Below are positions 17,183 to 26,546 of a DNA stretch of 64,000 nt, piece by piece. Made by a program: the position numbers and the translations under genes. The notes beneath the pieces were generated by a model. It saw only the letters and a list, made by a program, of their open reading frames with translations, did not search any database and was not told the origin of the DNA. The stretch's first letter is position 1. Each line of letters opens with the position of its first letter. The stretch comes from an uncultured Burkholderiales bacterium (lineage in GTDB: Bacteria; Pseudomonadota; Gammaproteobacteria; Burkholderiales; Burkholderiaceae_C), in contig CALTTG010000009.1 of assembly GCA_943908475.1 (NCBI GenBank), positions 21,802 to 85,801 of the forward strand, given 5' to 3'.

Positions 17183-17701
17183 ATGGCCACCAAAAAAGCA
17201 TCTGGCGGCGCTTCGGGCCTGTGGCCCTGGCTGGGCATCGCCCTCATCATCATTTTGCTGGATCAAATCAGCAAGGTGGTGGTGATCGGCGCCTTCAACC
17301 TGCACGATTCGCGTGAGGTCACGGGCTGGTTCAATCTGGTGAGGGTCCACAACCATGGGGCTGCGTTTTCATTCCTGGCCAATGCCGGGGGCTGGCAGCG
17401 TTGGTTCTTCATCGGGCTGGGCACCGTGGCCGTCAGCTTCATGCTGTACATGCTGAAGTCGCACAGCCAACAAAAGCTGTTCGCCTGGGCCATGGCCCTG
17501 GTCATGGGCGGCGCGATTGGCAACGTCATTGACCGTGTGGTGCACGGCTACGTGGTCGACTTCCTGGATTTCCACTGGCCTTTTTTGGCGCCCATGTTCC
17601 ATGGCGGCCACTTTCCGGCCTTCAACATCGCCGACGTCGCGATTTCGCTGGGCGCGGCTTGCCTGATCCTGGATGAGATCCTGAGGGTGCGGCGCGGCTG
17701 A
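17183..17701 (+). CDS. lspA: Lipoprotein signal peptidase (signal peptidase II)
   Basis: 172-residue inner-membrane aspartic protease that removes the signal peptide from lipid-modified prolipoproteins. Four hydrophobic helices are visible. The two catalytic Asp residues are in GNVIDRVVHGYVVDF and FNIADVAISLG; LDQISKVVV after the first helix is also conserved. It starts one base after the ileS stop, so the two are translationally coupled. Substrates in this window would include LptM, PilP and the large Ig-like lipoprotein near pilQ. Confidence 0.97.
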   Translation: MATKKASGGASGLWPWLGIALIIILLDQISKVVVIGAFNLHDSREVTGWFNLVRVHNHGAAFSFLANAGGWQRWFFIGLGTVAVSFMLYMLKSHSQQKLFAWAMALVMGGAIGNVIDRVVHGYVVDFLDFHWPFLAPMFHGGHFPAFNIADVAISLGAACLILDEILRVRRG

Positions 17702-17811
17702 GGCTTGCTCGGGCCCCCTGCGCGTGGGGGCATGTGTGCTTTACATGTCTTCATGAGCAGATCGTGGCACGCTGTGGCCTGCGATTGGTTTTCATTCATG
17801 TCGAGGCAGTC

Positions 17812-18966
17812 ATGCGGGTTTGGACTCAACAGCGCTGGAAAGTCGCCATGGCATTGGGGGGCGTCGCCGCTGGCGTGCTCGTGCTGTGGCCAGCCCTGAC
17901 CTCGGTCGCACAAAGCCAGTCACCTGACCGGCCCAGTGCCAGCAAAGCACCGGCGGTGCCTGTCAAGGTGGCCGCGGTGACCGTGCAGGATCAAACCCTG
18001 AGCTTGACCGCCGTGGGCCAGGTGCAAGCGTCCCGTCAGGCGATCATTCGCCCCCGCATCGAAGGCGTTCTGACCGAGGTGGGGTTCAGTGAAGGGCAAC
18101 TGGTGCGGCAGGGTCAGGTGCTGGCTCGGCTGGATGACCGCAGTTTGCAGGCGCAACTGGCGCAATCTCTGGCCGACCTCCAGCGCCTGGAGGCGCAGCT
18201 CCAATCGGCGAATCAAGACCTTCAGCGATCACACAGCTTGCTGCGAGAATCGGCGGTGTCGGCGCAAGACCACGATCGCCAGCAGTCGCTGGTGAGGCAA
18301 TTGCAGGCGCAAGTGTTGGCTCAACAAGCCCAGGTCCAACAGGACCGCACACAATTGTCGTACACGGTCATCACGGCGCCTTTTGCGGGGCGAGTGGGGC
18401 TGCGGCAGGTCGATGTGGGCAATGTTGTCCGTCCCTCTGATGCGCAGGGCCTGGTGTCCTTGGTGCAGGTCCAGCCGCTGGCCGTCGTGTTCTCGGTGCC
18501 CCAGACCCGGCTGGGGGATGTGAGGCAAGCCCTGTCCAAAGCCTCTGCCGCCACGGTCTCCGTGGCTGAGCGCGAAGGTGGGGCAACCTTGGCCAACGGT
18601 GTGCTGCGCGCCGCCGACAATGCCGTGGATGCCGGGTCTGGCACCCTCAAACTCAAGGCGGAACTGACACCCTCGGGTGAACGTTTGTGGCCGGGGCAGT
18701 TCGTGACGGTTCAGTTGGAAACCGGCACCTTGGCCCAGGCACTCAGTGTGCCCGCCAAGGCAGTGCAGCGGGGCCTGAAAGGCAGTTTCGTTTGGCGGGT
18801 CGATCAGGGACAAGCCGAGATGGTGCCCGTGGCGGTGCGCTGGCAGTCGGATCAGGTGGTGGTGATTGAGCCCAGTGCAAATGGCCTGAAGTCCGGTGAC
18901 CGCGTGGTGGTCGACGGTCAATCCCGCCTCAAGCCCAAGGCCAGCGTCAAGCTGCTGGGAGCCTGA
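17812..18966 (+). CDS. RND efflux periplasmic adaptor (membrane fusion protein)
   Basis: 384-residue adaptor that links an inner-membrane RND pump to an outer-membrane channel. An N-terminal anchor helix (VAMALGGVAAGVLVLWPAL) is followed by a lipoyl/barrel-sandwich half, RQAIIRPRIEGVLTEVGF, a long alpha-hairpin rich in Gln/Leu (roughly residues 105-165), the second lipoyl half (YTVITAPFAGRVGLRQVDVG) and a beta-barrel. The profile is of MdtA type. I chose the ATG at 17812 because GAGG lies 5 bases upstream and it places the anchor at the N-terminus; the frame is open further upstream but without support. The pump gene follows after 5 bases. Confidence 0.92.
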   Translation: MRVWTQQRWKVAMALGGVAAGVLVLWPALTSVAQSQSPDRPSASKAPAVPVKVAAVTVQDQTLSLTAVGQVQASRQAIIRPRIEGVLTEVGFSEGQLVRQGQVLARLDDRSLQAQLAQSLADLQRLEAQLQSANQDLQRSHSLLRESAVSAQDHDRQQSLVRQLQAQVLAQQAQVQQDRTQLSYTVITAPFAGRVGLRQVDVGNVVRPSDAQGLVSLVQVQPLAVVFSVPQTRLGDVRQALSKASAATVSVAEREGGATLANGVLRAADNAVDAGSGTLKLKAELTPSGERLWPGQFVTVQLETGTLAQALSVPAKAVQRGLKGSFVWRVDQGQAEMVPVAVRWQSDQVVVIEPSANGLKSGDRVVVDGQSRLKPKASVKLLGA

Positions 18967-18971
18967 TCCAC

Positions 18972-21900
18972 ATGACGAGCTCATCGCCTTTGACACCCTC
19001 CGGTGGCGTGTCGGCTTGGTGCATCGCACACCCCGTGGCCACCACCTTGATGACCCTCGCACTGGTCTTGCTGGGCTTGTTTGCGTTTCCCCGGTTGCCG
19101 ATCGCCCCACTGCCGCAAGCCGATTTCCCCACACTTCAGATCAGCGCACGTTTGCCCGGTGCCAGCCCAGACACCATGGCGTCGGCCGTTGCGACGCCGC
19201 TGGAGGTGGCCCTCAGTGGGGTGCCCGGCGTGACCGAGATGTCGTCGACCAGTGCCCTGGGCAGCACGTCCATCACCCTGCAGTTCACGCTGGACAAAGA
19301 CATCAATGAAGCGGCTCAAGAGGTGCAATCGGCCCTCAATGCCGTGGCAGGCAAGTTGCCGGATGACATGCCGTCACCGCCGACTTGGCGCAAGGTCAAC
19401 CCTGCCGATGGCCCGGTGCTCATCCTCAAAATGCAATCGCCCGTGCTCAGCCTGACCGAGCTGAGTGATTTGGCTGAAACGGTGCTGGCCCGTCGCCTCA
19501 GCCAGATTGACGGTGTGTCCGAAGTGGCGATTTCGGGGCAGCAAAAGCCCGCCATCCGAATCCAGGCCTCACCGGCAGCGTTGGCGGCCCAAGGCCTGAC
19601 CTTGGCCGACATCCGGACGGCTGTGCAAAAAGCCAGTGTCAATCAGGCCAAGGGCGCCTTGTTGGGGGCTGACAGAACCAGCACCTTGGCCACGAACGAT
19701 CAGCTGTTCAATGCGGCCGACTATGAAGCCTTGACCATCGTGAACCGCGATGGCGCGCCCCTGCGCATTGGGGATGTCGCCAAGGTGATCGCAGGCGCAG
19801 AGAATGATTTCGTGGGCGCTTGGCAAGACGGTCAGCCCGGGCTGGGCATCATCGTGCGGCGCCAGCCTGGCGCCAACATCGTCGCCACGGCCGATCGCAT
19901 TCAAGAGGTCTTGCCCGAGCTGTCCAGGCGATTGCCTGCCAGCGTCACGGTCGAGGTGCTGAACGATCGCACGCGCACCATTCGTTCCTCCCTGCACGAG
20001 GTGGAACTCACCTTGGGCATCACCTTCGTGCTGGTGGTGGCGGTGATGGGCGCCTTCTTGCGTCAGTGGTCGGCCACGGTCATCGTCACGGCGGTGCTGG
20101 GGGTGTCCATGATCGCCACGGTGGCGGTCATGGATCAACTGGGCTTCAGTCTGAACAACCTCACCTTGGTGGCCTTGATCATTGCCATGGGCTTCGTGGT
20201 CGATGACGCCATCGTGGTGGTGGAGAACATCCACCGCCACCTCGAAGCGGGTGTGCCGATGCAGCAAGCGGCGCTCAAGGGGTCTGCCGAGGTGGGCTTC
20301 ACCGTGCTGTCCATTGGGGTCTCGCTGGTGGCCGCCTTCATCCCGTTGCTGTTCATGGGTGGGGTGGTCGGGCGGCTGTTCAGCGAGTTCGCCATCACGG
20401 TGGCGGCAGCCATTGCCATTTCGGTCATCACCGCCCTGACATTGGCCCCGATGCTGGCCTCTCGGTGGATGTCTCGGGCGCCGATGCATCATGAAGGCGG
20501 TTGGGTGTCTGGCCTCATCCGGGGGTATGGTCGCTCGCTGTCGTGGGCCTTGCGCCACCAAGGGGCCATGCTGGGTGTGTTTGTCGCCACCATGGCGTTG
20601 GCAGTGGGTGCCTATGTGGCCATCCCCAAAGGATTTTTTCCACTTCAGGACACCGCGTTCGTGCTGGGCACCACCGTGGCCGCTCAAGATGAGTCGTTCG
20701 ACGCCATGGTGGCCAAACATGCTGCGCTGGCCAAAGTGCTCGACAACGATCCTGCGGTGCTGGGCTACAACCAAACCGTCGGGGCCACCAGTGGCAGCAG
20801 CAGCCTGTCGAGTGGGCGCTTTTTCATCGTGCTGAAGGACCGGGCTGATCGTGACGTGTCGGCCCAGGCGTTCATCGACCGTGTGCGTCCGAAAATGGCG
20901 CAAGTGCCTGGCATCACGCTGTTCATGCGGGCCGCGCAAGACATCAACCTGGGCACAGGCTCTCCGCGCACGCAGTACCAATATGCCTTGCTGGGTGACG
21001 ACAGTGCCAGCCTGGGCCAGTGGGCCGCGCGCCTGACCGAGCGACTGGCCCGCATGCCCGAGTTCCGCGATGTCTCCAACGACCTGCAATTGGGGGCGGG
21101 CATCACCCGCCTGACCATCGACCGTGACGCGGCAGCGCGGCATGGCCTGAGCGTGGATGACATCAACCAGGTGCTCTACAGCGCCTATGGCCAGCGCCAG
21201 ATTGGCGAGATCCAGACCGAGCAAAACCAATATCAGATCATTTTGGAGATCGACCCGGCCTTGCGCGGGCAGACCGACAGCCTGAACTGGTTGCACCTGC
21301 GATCGGCCAAGACCGGACAGATGGTGCCCCTGGCCGAGGTGGCCCGCTTGGAGCCCCCAGAAACGGGGCCGGTGAGCATTGCCCGACTGGCGATGTCTCC
21401 GGCGGTCAACCTGTCGTTCAACCTCGCGCCAGGCGTGGCCCTGGGTGATGCCGTGCGCCTGATCGAGGACGTCCGTCAGGAGCTGGAAGTGCCTGCCAGC
21501 ATTTCGGGGCGATTCCAGGGGGCGGCGCAGGCCTTTCAGGATTCACTGGCCACGCAACCGTTGTTGATTCTGGCGGCTCTGCTGGCGGTGTACATCATCT
21601 TGGGGGTGCTGTACGAAAGCTTCGTGCATCCCTTGACCATCTTGTCGACCTTGCCTTCAGCGGGCATCGGTGCCGTGGCCGCCCTGTGGCTGGGTGGTTT
21701 TGACTTCTCCATCATGGCGCTCATTGGGGTGGTCCTGCTCATTGGCATCGTCAAGAAGAACGGCATCATGCTGGTCGACTTTGCCCTGCAGGCGCAACGT
21801 GAGCGCGGCTTGACCCCGCAGCAGGCGATCGAAGAGGCCTGCGTGGTGCGATTCCGCCCCATCATGATGACCACGCTGGCGGCCTTGCTGGCGGCCATAC

Positions 21901-22082
21901 CCCTCATGCTGGGTTTCGGCACCGGTGCCGAGTTGAGGCAGCCTTTGGGCTATGCCGTGGTGGGGGGGCTGCTGGTCAGCCAGTTGCTCACCCTGTACAC
22001 CACCCCCGTGGTCTACCTGGCCCTGGACCGCCTGTTCCACGCCAAACGCCCTGTCGCAGAACTGACAAGGGCTGAGGGATAG
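18972..22082 (+). CDS. RND efflux pump, inner-membrane transporter (HAE-1/MdtBC-like)
   Basis: 1036-residue proton-driven exporter, trimeric in the inner membrane, probably for drugs or other amphiphiles. Twelve helices in the usual 1+5+1+5 pattern can be followed, with two large periplasmic loops. Helix 4 carries the proton-relay pair in GFVVDDAIVVVENIHRH (two adjacent Asp), and VKKNGIMLVDFALQAQ is the equivalent late signature. The start IAHPVATTLMTLALVLLGL and LPIAPLPQADFPTLQISARL resemble MdtB/MdtC. It follows its adaptor after 5 bases. No outer-membrane factor gene is next to it, so a TolC-like channel elsewhere must be shared. Substrate cannot be predicted. Confidence 0.93.
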   Translation: MTSSSPLTPSGGVSAWCIAHPVATTLMTLALVLLGLFAFPRLPIAPLPQADFPTLQISARLPGASPDTMASAVATPLEVALSGVPGVTEMSSTSALGSTSITLQFTLDKDINEAAQEVQSALNAVAGKLPDDMPSPPTWRKVNPADGPVLILKMQSPVLSLTELSDLAETVLARRLSQIDGVSEVAISGQQKPAIRIQASPAALAAQGLTLADIRTAVQKASVNQAKGALLGADRTSTLATNDQLFNAADYEALTIVNRDGAPLRIGDVAKVIAGAENDFVGAWQDGQPGLGIIVRRQPGANIVATADRIQEVLPELSRRLPASVTVEVLNDRTRTIRSSLHEVELTLGITFVLVVAVMGAFLRQWSATVIVTAVLGVSMIATVAVMDQLGFSLNNLTLVALIIAMGFVVDDAIVVVENIHRHLEAGVPMQQAALKGSAEVGFTVLSIGVSLVAAFIPLLFMGGVVGRLFSEFAITVAAAIAISVITALTLAPMLASRWMSRAPMHHEGGWVSGLIRGYGRSLSWALRHQGAMLGVFVATMALAVGAYVAIPKGFFPLQDTAFVLGTTVAAQDESFDAMVAKHAALAKVLDNDPAVLGYNQTVGATSGSSSLSSGRFFIVLKDRADRDVSAQAFIDRVRPKMAQVPGITLFMRAAQDINLGTGSPRTQYQYALLGDDSASLGQWAARLTERLARMPEFRDVSNDLQLGAGITRLTIDRDAAARHGLSVDDINQVLYSAYGQRQIGEIQTEQNQYQIILEIDPALRGQTDSLNWLHLRSAKTGQMVPLAEVARLEPPETGPVSIARLAMSPAVNLSFNLAPGVALGDAVRLIEDVRQELEVPASISGRFQGAAQAFQDSLATQPLLILAALLAVYIILGVLYESFVHPLTILSTLPSAGIGAVAALWLGGFDFSIMALIGVVLLIGIVKKNGIMLVDFALQAQRERGLTPQQAIEEACVVRFRPIMMTTLAALLAAIPLMLGFGTGAELRQPLGYAVVGGLLVSQLLTLYTTPVVYLALDRLFHAKRPVAELTRAEG

Positions 22083-22149
22083 CCTGACGGTCGGCGATCC
22101 AGGGGCTGTGCTACGCTGAAATCAACGCTTTTGACTGCCCCCAATCACC

Positions 22150-23289
22150 ATGCCTGGCTTGCTCTCCAACATCGATCCCGACGGTCTGCTCGAGTTCTCG
22201 GTCGTCTACACCGACCGTGCGCTCAACCACATGTCCAAGCGCTTCCAGGGCGTGATGAACGACATCTCGGCCATGCTCAAGCGCGTGTACGGCGCGCACT
22301 CGGCCGTGCTGGTGCCGGGCAGTGGCACCTTTGGCATGGAATCGGTGGCCCGTCAGTTCGCGCAAGACAAGCACGTGCTCGTCATTCGCAACGGCTGGTT
22401 CAGTTTCCGTTGGACCCAAATCTTCGACATGGGGCGCATCCCCGCCAGTCACACCGTGATGAAGGCGCGCCGTGTGGCCGAGGGCTCCCAGGCGGCTTGG
22501 GCGCCTGCGCCGATCGACGACGTCGTGGCCACCATCGCCCGCGAAAAGCCGGCGGTTGTGTTTGCCCCCCACGTCGAAACCGCGGCCGGCATGATCTTGC
22601 CTGACGACTACCTTCAGGCAGTCGCCGATGCCGTACATGCGGTGGGCGGGCTGTTCGTGCTCGATTGCATCGCCTCGGGGGCGATGTGGGTCGACATGAA
22701 GGCCACGGGTGTGGATGTGCTCATTTCCGCGCCTCAAAAGGGCTGGAGCAGTTCGCCGTGTTGCGCCATGGTCATGCTCAGCGAGCGGGCGCGCCAAGCG
22801 ATTGACGGCACCCAGAGCACCACCTTTGCCATGGACCTCAAGAAGTGGCTGCAAATCATGGAAACCTATGAGGGGGGCGGGCATGCCTACCACTCAACCA
22901 TGCCCACCGACGCACTCACCCGCTTGCGCGAAGTCATGGCCGAAACCGAGGCCTATGGCTACGACAAGGTCCGCGCCGAACAGGTCGAATTGGGCCGTCA
23001 AGTGCGTGCCCTGCTGGAGCAGCGAGGCTTTCCCAGTGTGGCGGCGCCCGGTTTTCAGGCGCCCGGTGTGGTGGTGAGCTACACCACCGATCCAGACATC
23101 CAATCCAGCAAGAAGTTCCTCGCCGTGGGCCTTCAAACCGCCGCAGGTGTGCCGTTGCAATGCGACGAACCGGCCGACTTCCGCAGCTTCCGCATTGGTC
23201 TGTTCGGCCTGGAGAAGTGGCACAACGTGTCGCGAACCCTCGACCAGCTGGCCACCGCCTTGGACCAAGTCGCCCCGGCCCATCCCTGA
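22150..23289 (+). CDS. Class V aminotransferase, alanine-glyoxylate / serine-pyruvate type
   Basis: 379-residue PLP enzyme of the aminotransferase class V family. The likely Schiff-base Lys is in ISAPQKGWSSSP; the cofactor-binding Asp region is LFVLDCIASGAMWVDMKA, and PGSGTFGMESVARQF lines the phosphate. The family includes alanine-glyoxylate, serine-glyoxylate and serine-pyruvate transaminases, used in glyoxylate or one-carbon metabolism; which pair of substrates is used here cannot be read from the sequence. No glycine or glyoxylate genes are adjacent. The ATG at 22150 gives a normal-length protein with no signal peptide. Confidence 0.85.
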   Translation: MPGLLSNIDPDGLLEFSVVYTDRALNHMSKRFQGVMNDISAMLKRVYGAHSAVLVPGSGTFGMESVARQFAQDKHVLVIRNGWFSFRWTQIFDMGRIPASHTVMKARRVAEGSQAAWAPAPIDDVVATIAREKPAVVFAPHVETAAGMILPDDYLQAVADAVHAVGGLFVLDCIASGAMWVDMKATGVDVLISAPQKGWSSSPCCAMVMLSERARQAIDGTQSTTFAMDLKKWLQIMETYEGGGHAYHSTMPTDALTRLREVMAETEAYGYDKVRAEQVELGRQVRALLEQRGFPSVAAPGFQAPGVVVSYTTDPDIQSSKKFLAVGLQTAAGVPLQCDEPADFRSFRIGLFGLEKWHNVSRTLDQLATALDQVAPAHP

Positions 23290-23346
23290 CCGGGTCTTTG
23301 GCACGAAATTGGCTTGCGCCAGGGGGCCGTTCCTTTGGAGACCCGC

Positions 23347-23988
23347 ATGCACAGCGACTTCCCCACGCTCACCGTGGTCACGCACCCCCTGGTGCAACAC
23401 AAGCTGACCTGGTTGCGTGCCCAAGAGACCAACACCGACAGCTTTCGCAATTTGCTGCGAGAGGTCAGCCAGATGCTGGTGTTCGAGGCCACGCGTGACC
23501 TGCCCACCGAGCTGATGGACATTCAGACCCCGGTGTGTGGGATGAAGTCGCCCGTCATCAGCGGCAAAAAACTCTGCTTGGTCTCCATCTTGAGGGCGGG
23601 CAATGGCTTGCTCGATGGCGCGCTGTCCGTTTTGCCCCTGGCTCGCGTGGGCCACATCGGGCTCTACCGCGACCCTGAGACCCTGCAGCCGGTTCAGTAC
23701 TATTTCAAAGTACCTTCCGACATTGCCGAGCGTCAGGTCATCGTGGTGGACCCCATGTTGGCCACGGGCAACTCGGCGGTGGCGGCGATCGACCGCATCA
23801 AAGAGCGCGGCTGCTCCAGCATCAAACTCTTGTGCTTGCTGGCTGCGCCGGAGGGGGTGGCGAACATGGCGAAGCACCATCCGGATGTGCCGGTCATCAC
23901 GGCGGCCTTGGACAGTCACCTCAACGATCACGGCTACATCGTGCCCGGGCTCGGTGATGCCGGAGACCGCATCTACGGCACGGTCTGA
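23347..23988 (+). CDS. upp: Uracil phosphoribosyltransferase
   Basis: 213-residue salvage enzyme that makes UMP from uracil and PRPP. The PRPP-binding loop is VIVVDPMLATGNSAV; SILRAGNGLLDGALSVLPLA and the C-terminal uracil site PGLGDAGDRIYGT are also characteristic. I start at the ATG at 23347 (MHSDFPTLTVVTHP), with GGAG 7 bases upstream; an in-frame upstream start at 23314 would add an atypical tail. Together with the cytosine deaminase at 28578 it gives a route from cytosine via uracil to UMP, though the two genes are about 4.6 kb apart and not in one operon. Confidence 0.96.
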   Translation: MHSDFPTLTVVTHPLVQHKLTWLRAQETNTDSFRNLLREVSQMLVFEATRDLPTELMDIQTPVCGMKSPVISGKKLCLVSILRAGNGLLDGALSVLPLARVGHIGLYRDPETLQPVQYYFKVPSDIAERQVIVVDPMLATGNSAVAAIDRIKERGCSSIKLLCLLAAPEGVANMAKHHPDVPVITAALDSHLNDHGYIVPGLGDAGDRIYGTV

Positions 23989-24076
23989 CCACCCCTCACC
24001 CCCGGGCAAGCCCTGATGCGGGTGGGCGAGCATCGCAGTACCTTGGGGTGTGTGACCCACTCGGCAGGAGGCCGCC

Positions 24077-24943
24077 ATGAGCGTTTCTCAGTCTGTGTCT
24101 GCGTCGTCACCCCGGGGGGTGCAATCCCCCCAGGGTTCTTTGCCCAGTGGTGAGGCCGACGATGGCCTGAAGGCCCTGGCGGGTGAAGCCAGCGTTCACC
24201 CGCTCGACCGTCCCTTGGCCCAACTGCGATGGGGCGACCCATTCAAATGGCTGGCCAGGGGCTGGCATGATTTCACCCAGGCCCCTGCCATCGGTCTTTT
24301 CTTTGGCGCTTGCTTCGTCCTCATGGGCTGGGCGCTGCTGGGGGTCTTCAAGTTCGCGGCAGCCTACACCCTGGCCCTGTCGGCAGGCTTTTTGTTGCTG
24401 GGGCCTTTCTTGTGCCTGGGCTTGTACCAAGCCAGCCGTGCCATGGAAAACGGCCTCAAACCTTCCTTGGGCGCTTGTGTGATGGCGTGGCGCCAAAAGG
24501 GTGGGGCCATGGCCACGTTCGGGTTCATTTTGCTCATCATCGAGATGATCTGGGGGCGGTCGGCCATGGTCGTTTTTGCCGTCAGTTTCGAGGGCATGCC
24601 GGCTTTCGATGGCACCGTCGCGCAGTTGTTGTCCCCTGAGTACCTGCCCTTCGTGGCCACCTACTTGGCCGTTGGTGCTTTGTTTGCCGGGCTCATCTTC
24701 GCCATCAGCGTGGTCAGCATCCCCATGATCCTCGACCAAAAAGTCGATGCCATCTCGGCGGGACTCACCAGTTTGCGTCTGGTGCTCACCCAAACTGGGG
24801 TCATGCTGCTGTGGGGCGCTTTGCTCACGGTGCTCATGGCCGTGGCCATGGCGCCAGGTTTCCTGGGCCTGCTGGTGATCGGACCCGTCGTGGGGCATGC
24901 GTCATGGCACGCTTACCGGGCGGCCACCACCGTCGAAACCTGA
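24077..24943 (+). CDS. DUF2189 integral membrane protein
   Basis: 288-residue inner-membrane protein of the DUF2189 family. A hydrophilic N-terminal tail of about 50 residues leads into LRWGDPFKWLARGWHDFTQA, the family opening, followed by about six hydrophobic segments (for example IGLFFGACFVLMGWALLGVF and LALSAGFLLLGPFLCLGL). No catalytic motif is evident and the biological role is unknown. The start is set by a strong AGGAGG ribosome site 6 bases before the ATG. A rho-independent terminator follows 21 bases after the stop. Confidence 0.82.
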   Translation: MSVSQSVSASSPRGVQSPQGSLPSGEADDGLKALAGEASVHPLDRPLAQLRWGDPFKWLARGWHDFTQAPAIGLFFGACFVLMGWALLGVFKFAAAYTLALSAGFLLLGPFLCLGLYQASRAMENGLKPSLGACVMAWRQKGGAMATFGFILLIIEMIWGRSAMVVFAVSFEGMPAFDGTVAQLLSPEYLPFVATYLAVGALFAGLIFAISVVSIPMILDQKVDAISAGLTSLRLVLTQTGVMLLWGALLTVLMAVAMAPGFLGLLVIGPVVGHASWHAYRAATTVET

Positions 24944-24964
24944 TCGCGCTTCTGGTCTAATCGC

Positions 24965-24996
24965 AAAGCCTCGCACCTTCTGTGCGGGGCTTTTTG
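24965..24996 (+). terminator. Rho-independent terminator after the DUF2189 gene
   Basis: A 12-bp stem (AAAGCCTCGCAC paired with GTGCGGGGCTTT, one G-T pair) closes a 5-base loop and is followed by a T run on the plus strand. Being A-rich on its other flank it may also work weakly in reverse. The DMT transporter frame begins immediately after it. Confidence 0.8.
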
Positions 24997-24998
24997 CT

Positions 24999-25934
24999 TT
25001 GAACTTGTCTGCACGTGCTTTGTTCTTCCTCGTGATGCCGCCCATGATGTGGGCTGGCAACGCCGTGGTGGGCCGGCTCTTGGTGACGCACCTGCCGCCG
25101 GTGTTCATGAATGGTCTGCGTTGGGCCCTGGTGGCGTTGCTGCTGGCGCCTTTGGCCCGACCACTGTGGGGGCAGGGGGCGGCCATTCGGCACCGTTGGC
25201 GTTACCTGGCCTTGATCGGGGCCCTGGGTGTGGGCACCTACAACGCCTTGCAGTACCTGGCCTTGCAAACCAGCTCGCCGCTGAACGTCACCCTCATCGC
25301 CTCCAGCATGCCGGTCTGGATGATGGTGGTGGGGGCGCTGGGCCACGGTCAGCGCATCTCCCGACGTCAGGCCATCGGGGCCGTGCTGTCCATCGCGGGC
25401 GTGGTGCTGGTCATTTCCCGGGGCAGTTGGGACACCTTGCGTCACGTCCAGTGGGTGCCCGGCGACCTCTTGATGCTGCTGGCCGCGCTGGCCTGGTCGC
25501 TGTACAGCTGGCAGTTGGCTCGCCCACCTGCACACATGCAGGGTGCCGAGCGTCCCGCATGGGACTGGGCTCAGTTCCTGTGGCTGCAGGTGGTGGCGGG
25601 CCTGATCTTTGCCGTGTTGTGCAGTGGTGCGGAGCAGCTTTTGTGGGCGCGCGAGCACATCTGGCCCGTCGGCTGGGCCCAATGGCGGCCTTTGGCTGCA
25701 GGCATGCTCTTCATCGCCGTGGGCCCCTCCATCCTGGCCTATTGGGGCTGGGCAAGGGGCGTGGCGGTGGCGGGTCCCACCGTCGCCGCGTTCTTCAGCA
25801 ACCTCACGCCGGTGTTTGCGGCCGTCTGGACGTGGGCCTTGTTGGGGCAGATGCCCCAGTGGTATCACCCCGTGGCGCTGCTGTTCATCGCCTCGGGCAT
25901 CGCGGTCTCGTCAACGGCGACGAGGTCCCCCTGA
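24999..25934 (+). CDS. EamA/DMT-superfamily transporter
   Basis: About 311 residues with ten hydrophobic segments in two five-helix EamA repeats, the layout of drug/metabolite exporters such as amino acid or nucleoside effluxers. MWAGNAVVGRLLVTHLPP in the first helix and RWALVALLLAPLARPLW are typical opening features, and the second repeat ends in TPVFAAVWTWALLGQMP. The start is uncertain: candidates are TTG at 24999 or 25005, GTG at 25032 and ATG at 25035; I favour one of the TTGs because the ATG would truncate the first helix. An open frame back to 24897 runs through a terminator and is not believed. The 3' end overlaps the convergent rhomboid gene by 24 bases. Substrate unknown. Confidence 0.82.
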   Translation: MNLSARALFFLVMPPMMWAGNAVVGRLLVTHLPPVFMNGLRWALVALLLAPLARPLWGQGAAIRHRWRYLALIGALGVGTYNALQYLALQTSSPLNVTLIASSMPVWMMVVGALGHGQRISRRQAIGAVLSIAGVVLVISRGSWDTLRHVQWVPGDLLMLLAALAWSLYSWQLARPPAHMQGAERPAWDWAQFLWLQVVAGLIFAVLCSGAEQLLWAREHIWPVGWAQWRPLAAGMLFIAVGPSILAYWGWARGVAVAGPTVAAFFSNLTPVFAAVWTWALLGQMPQWYHPVALLFIASGIAVSSTATRSP

Positions 25935-26546
25935 GAAGGGCGGCTGACCACGCCAATACCGAATCATCAGCCACCCCCCCAGCATCCCGCCCAAGTGGGC
26001 AAAGTGCGCCACGCCTGAGTTCGTGCCGGTCACCCCCAGGAAGAGTTCCACGCCGCCATAGACGGCCACGAACACCTTCGCCTTCATCGGGATGGGTGGG
26101 AAAATGGGCATGATGGTTCGGTCAGGAAACAGCATGCCGTACGCCAGCAGCAGGCCAAACAAGCCGCCTGAGGCCCCCACGGTGGGTGACATCCACCCGC
26201 CCAGTGCCGACAACAACAGTTGCGTGCCAGCCGCAGCCAGCACCGAGGCCGCGTAAAAGCGAATGAACCGCTCACGCCCCCAGAGCTGCTCGAGCTCGCT
26301 GCCAAACATCCACAAGCCCATCATGTTGAAGAACAAGTGCGCAATGCTGCCGTGCATGAAGGCATAGCTGGCCACCTGCCAGGGCATGAACTGCCCGCTG
26401 TTCAGGGGCCAGAGCGCCAGCCAGTAGGACAGGGCTTCATTCAAGGCAATGTCAATGCAGAACAAGGCCACATTGATCAACAACAGGGCCTGGGTCACCG
26501 GTGGCATCGGGGGCATCTTGCGCGCGTTCCGTTCAGTCAGAGGCAT
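25911..26546 (-). CDS. Rhomboid-family intramembrane serine protease
   Basis: 211-residue membrane protease that would cleave transmembrane helices within the bilayer. The catalytic Ser126 is in GASGGLFGLLLAYG and the catalytic His184 in HFAHLGGMLGGW; the first-loop motif HGSIAHLFFNMMGLWMFG, with its conserved His/Asn, is also present. Five to six helices can be counted. Start choice is open: the ATG at 26546 gives a slightly long N-tail without a clear ribosome site, while an ATG at 26516 (MPPMPPVTQ) also works. Substrates of such bacterial rhomboids are mostly unknown. It converges on the DMT transporter with a short overlap. Confidence 0.92.
   Translation of the reverse strand: MPLTERNARKMPPMPPVTQALLLINVALFCIDIALNEALSYWLALWPLNSGQFMPWQVASYAFMHGSIAHLFFNMMGLWMFGSELEQLWGRERFIRFYAASVLAAAGTQLLLSALGGWMSPTVGASGGLFGLLLAYGMLFPDRTIMPIFPPIPMKAKVFVAVYGGVELFLGVTGTNSGVAHFAHLGGMLGGWLMIRYWRGQPPFSGGPRRR

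Noticed and set aside
12952..17253. A 1433-codon open frame on the minus strand opposite ribF and ileS.
   Set aside because: The plus strand carries two unmistakable enzymes with intact motifs across the same bases. Long antisense frames are expected in GC-rich genes with strong third-position bias, and the predicted protein is low-complexity with no domain.
17713..17731. Hairpin GCCCCC/GGGGGC after lspA.
   Set aside because: No T run follows; it may be a chance pairing in GC-rich DNA.
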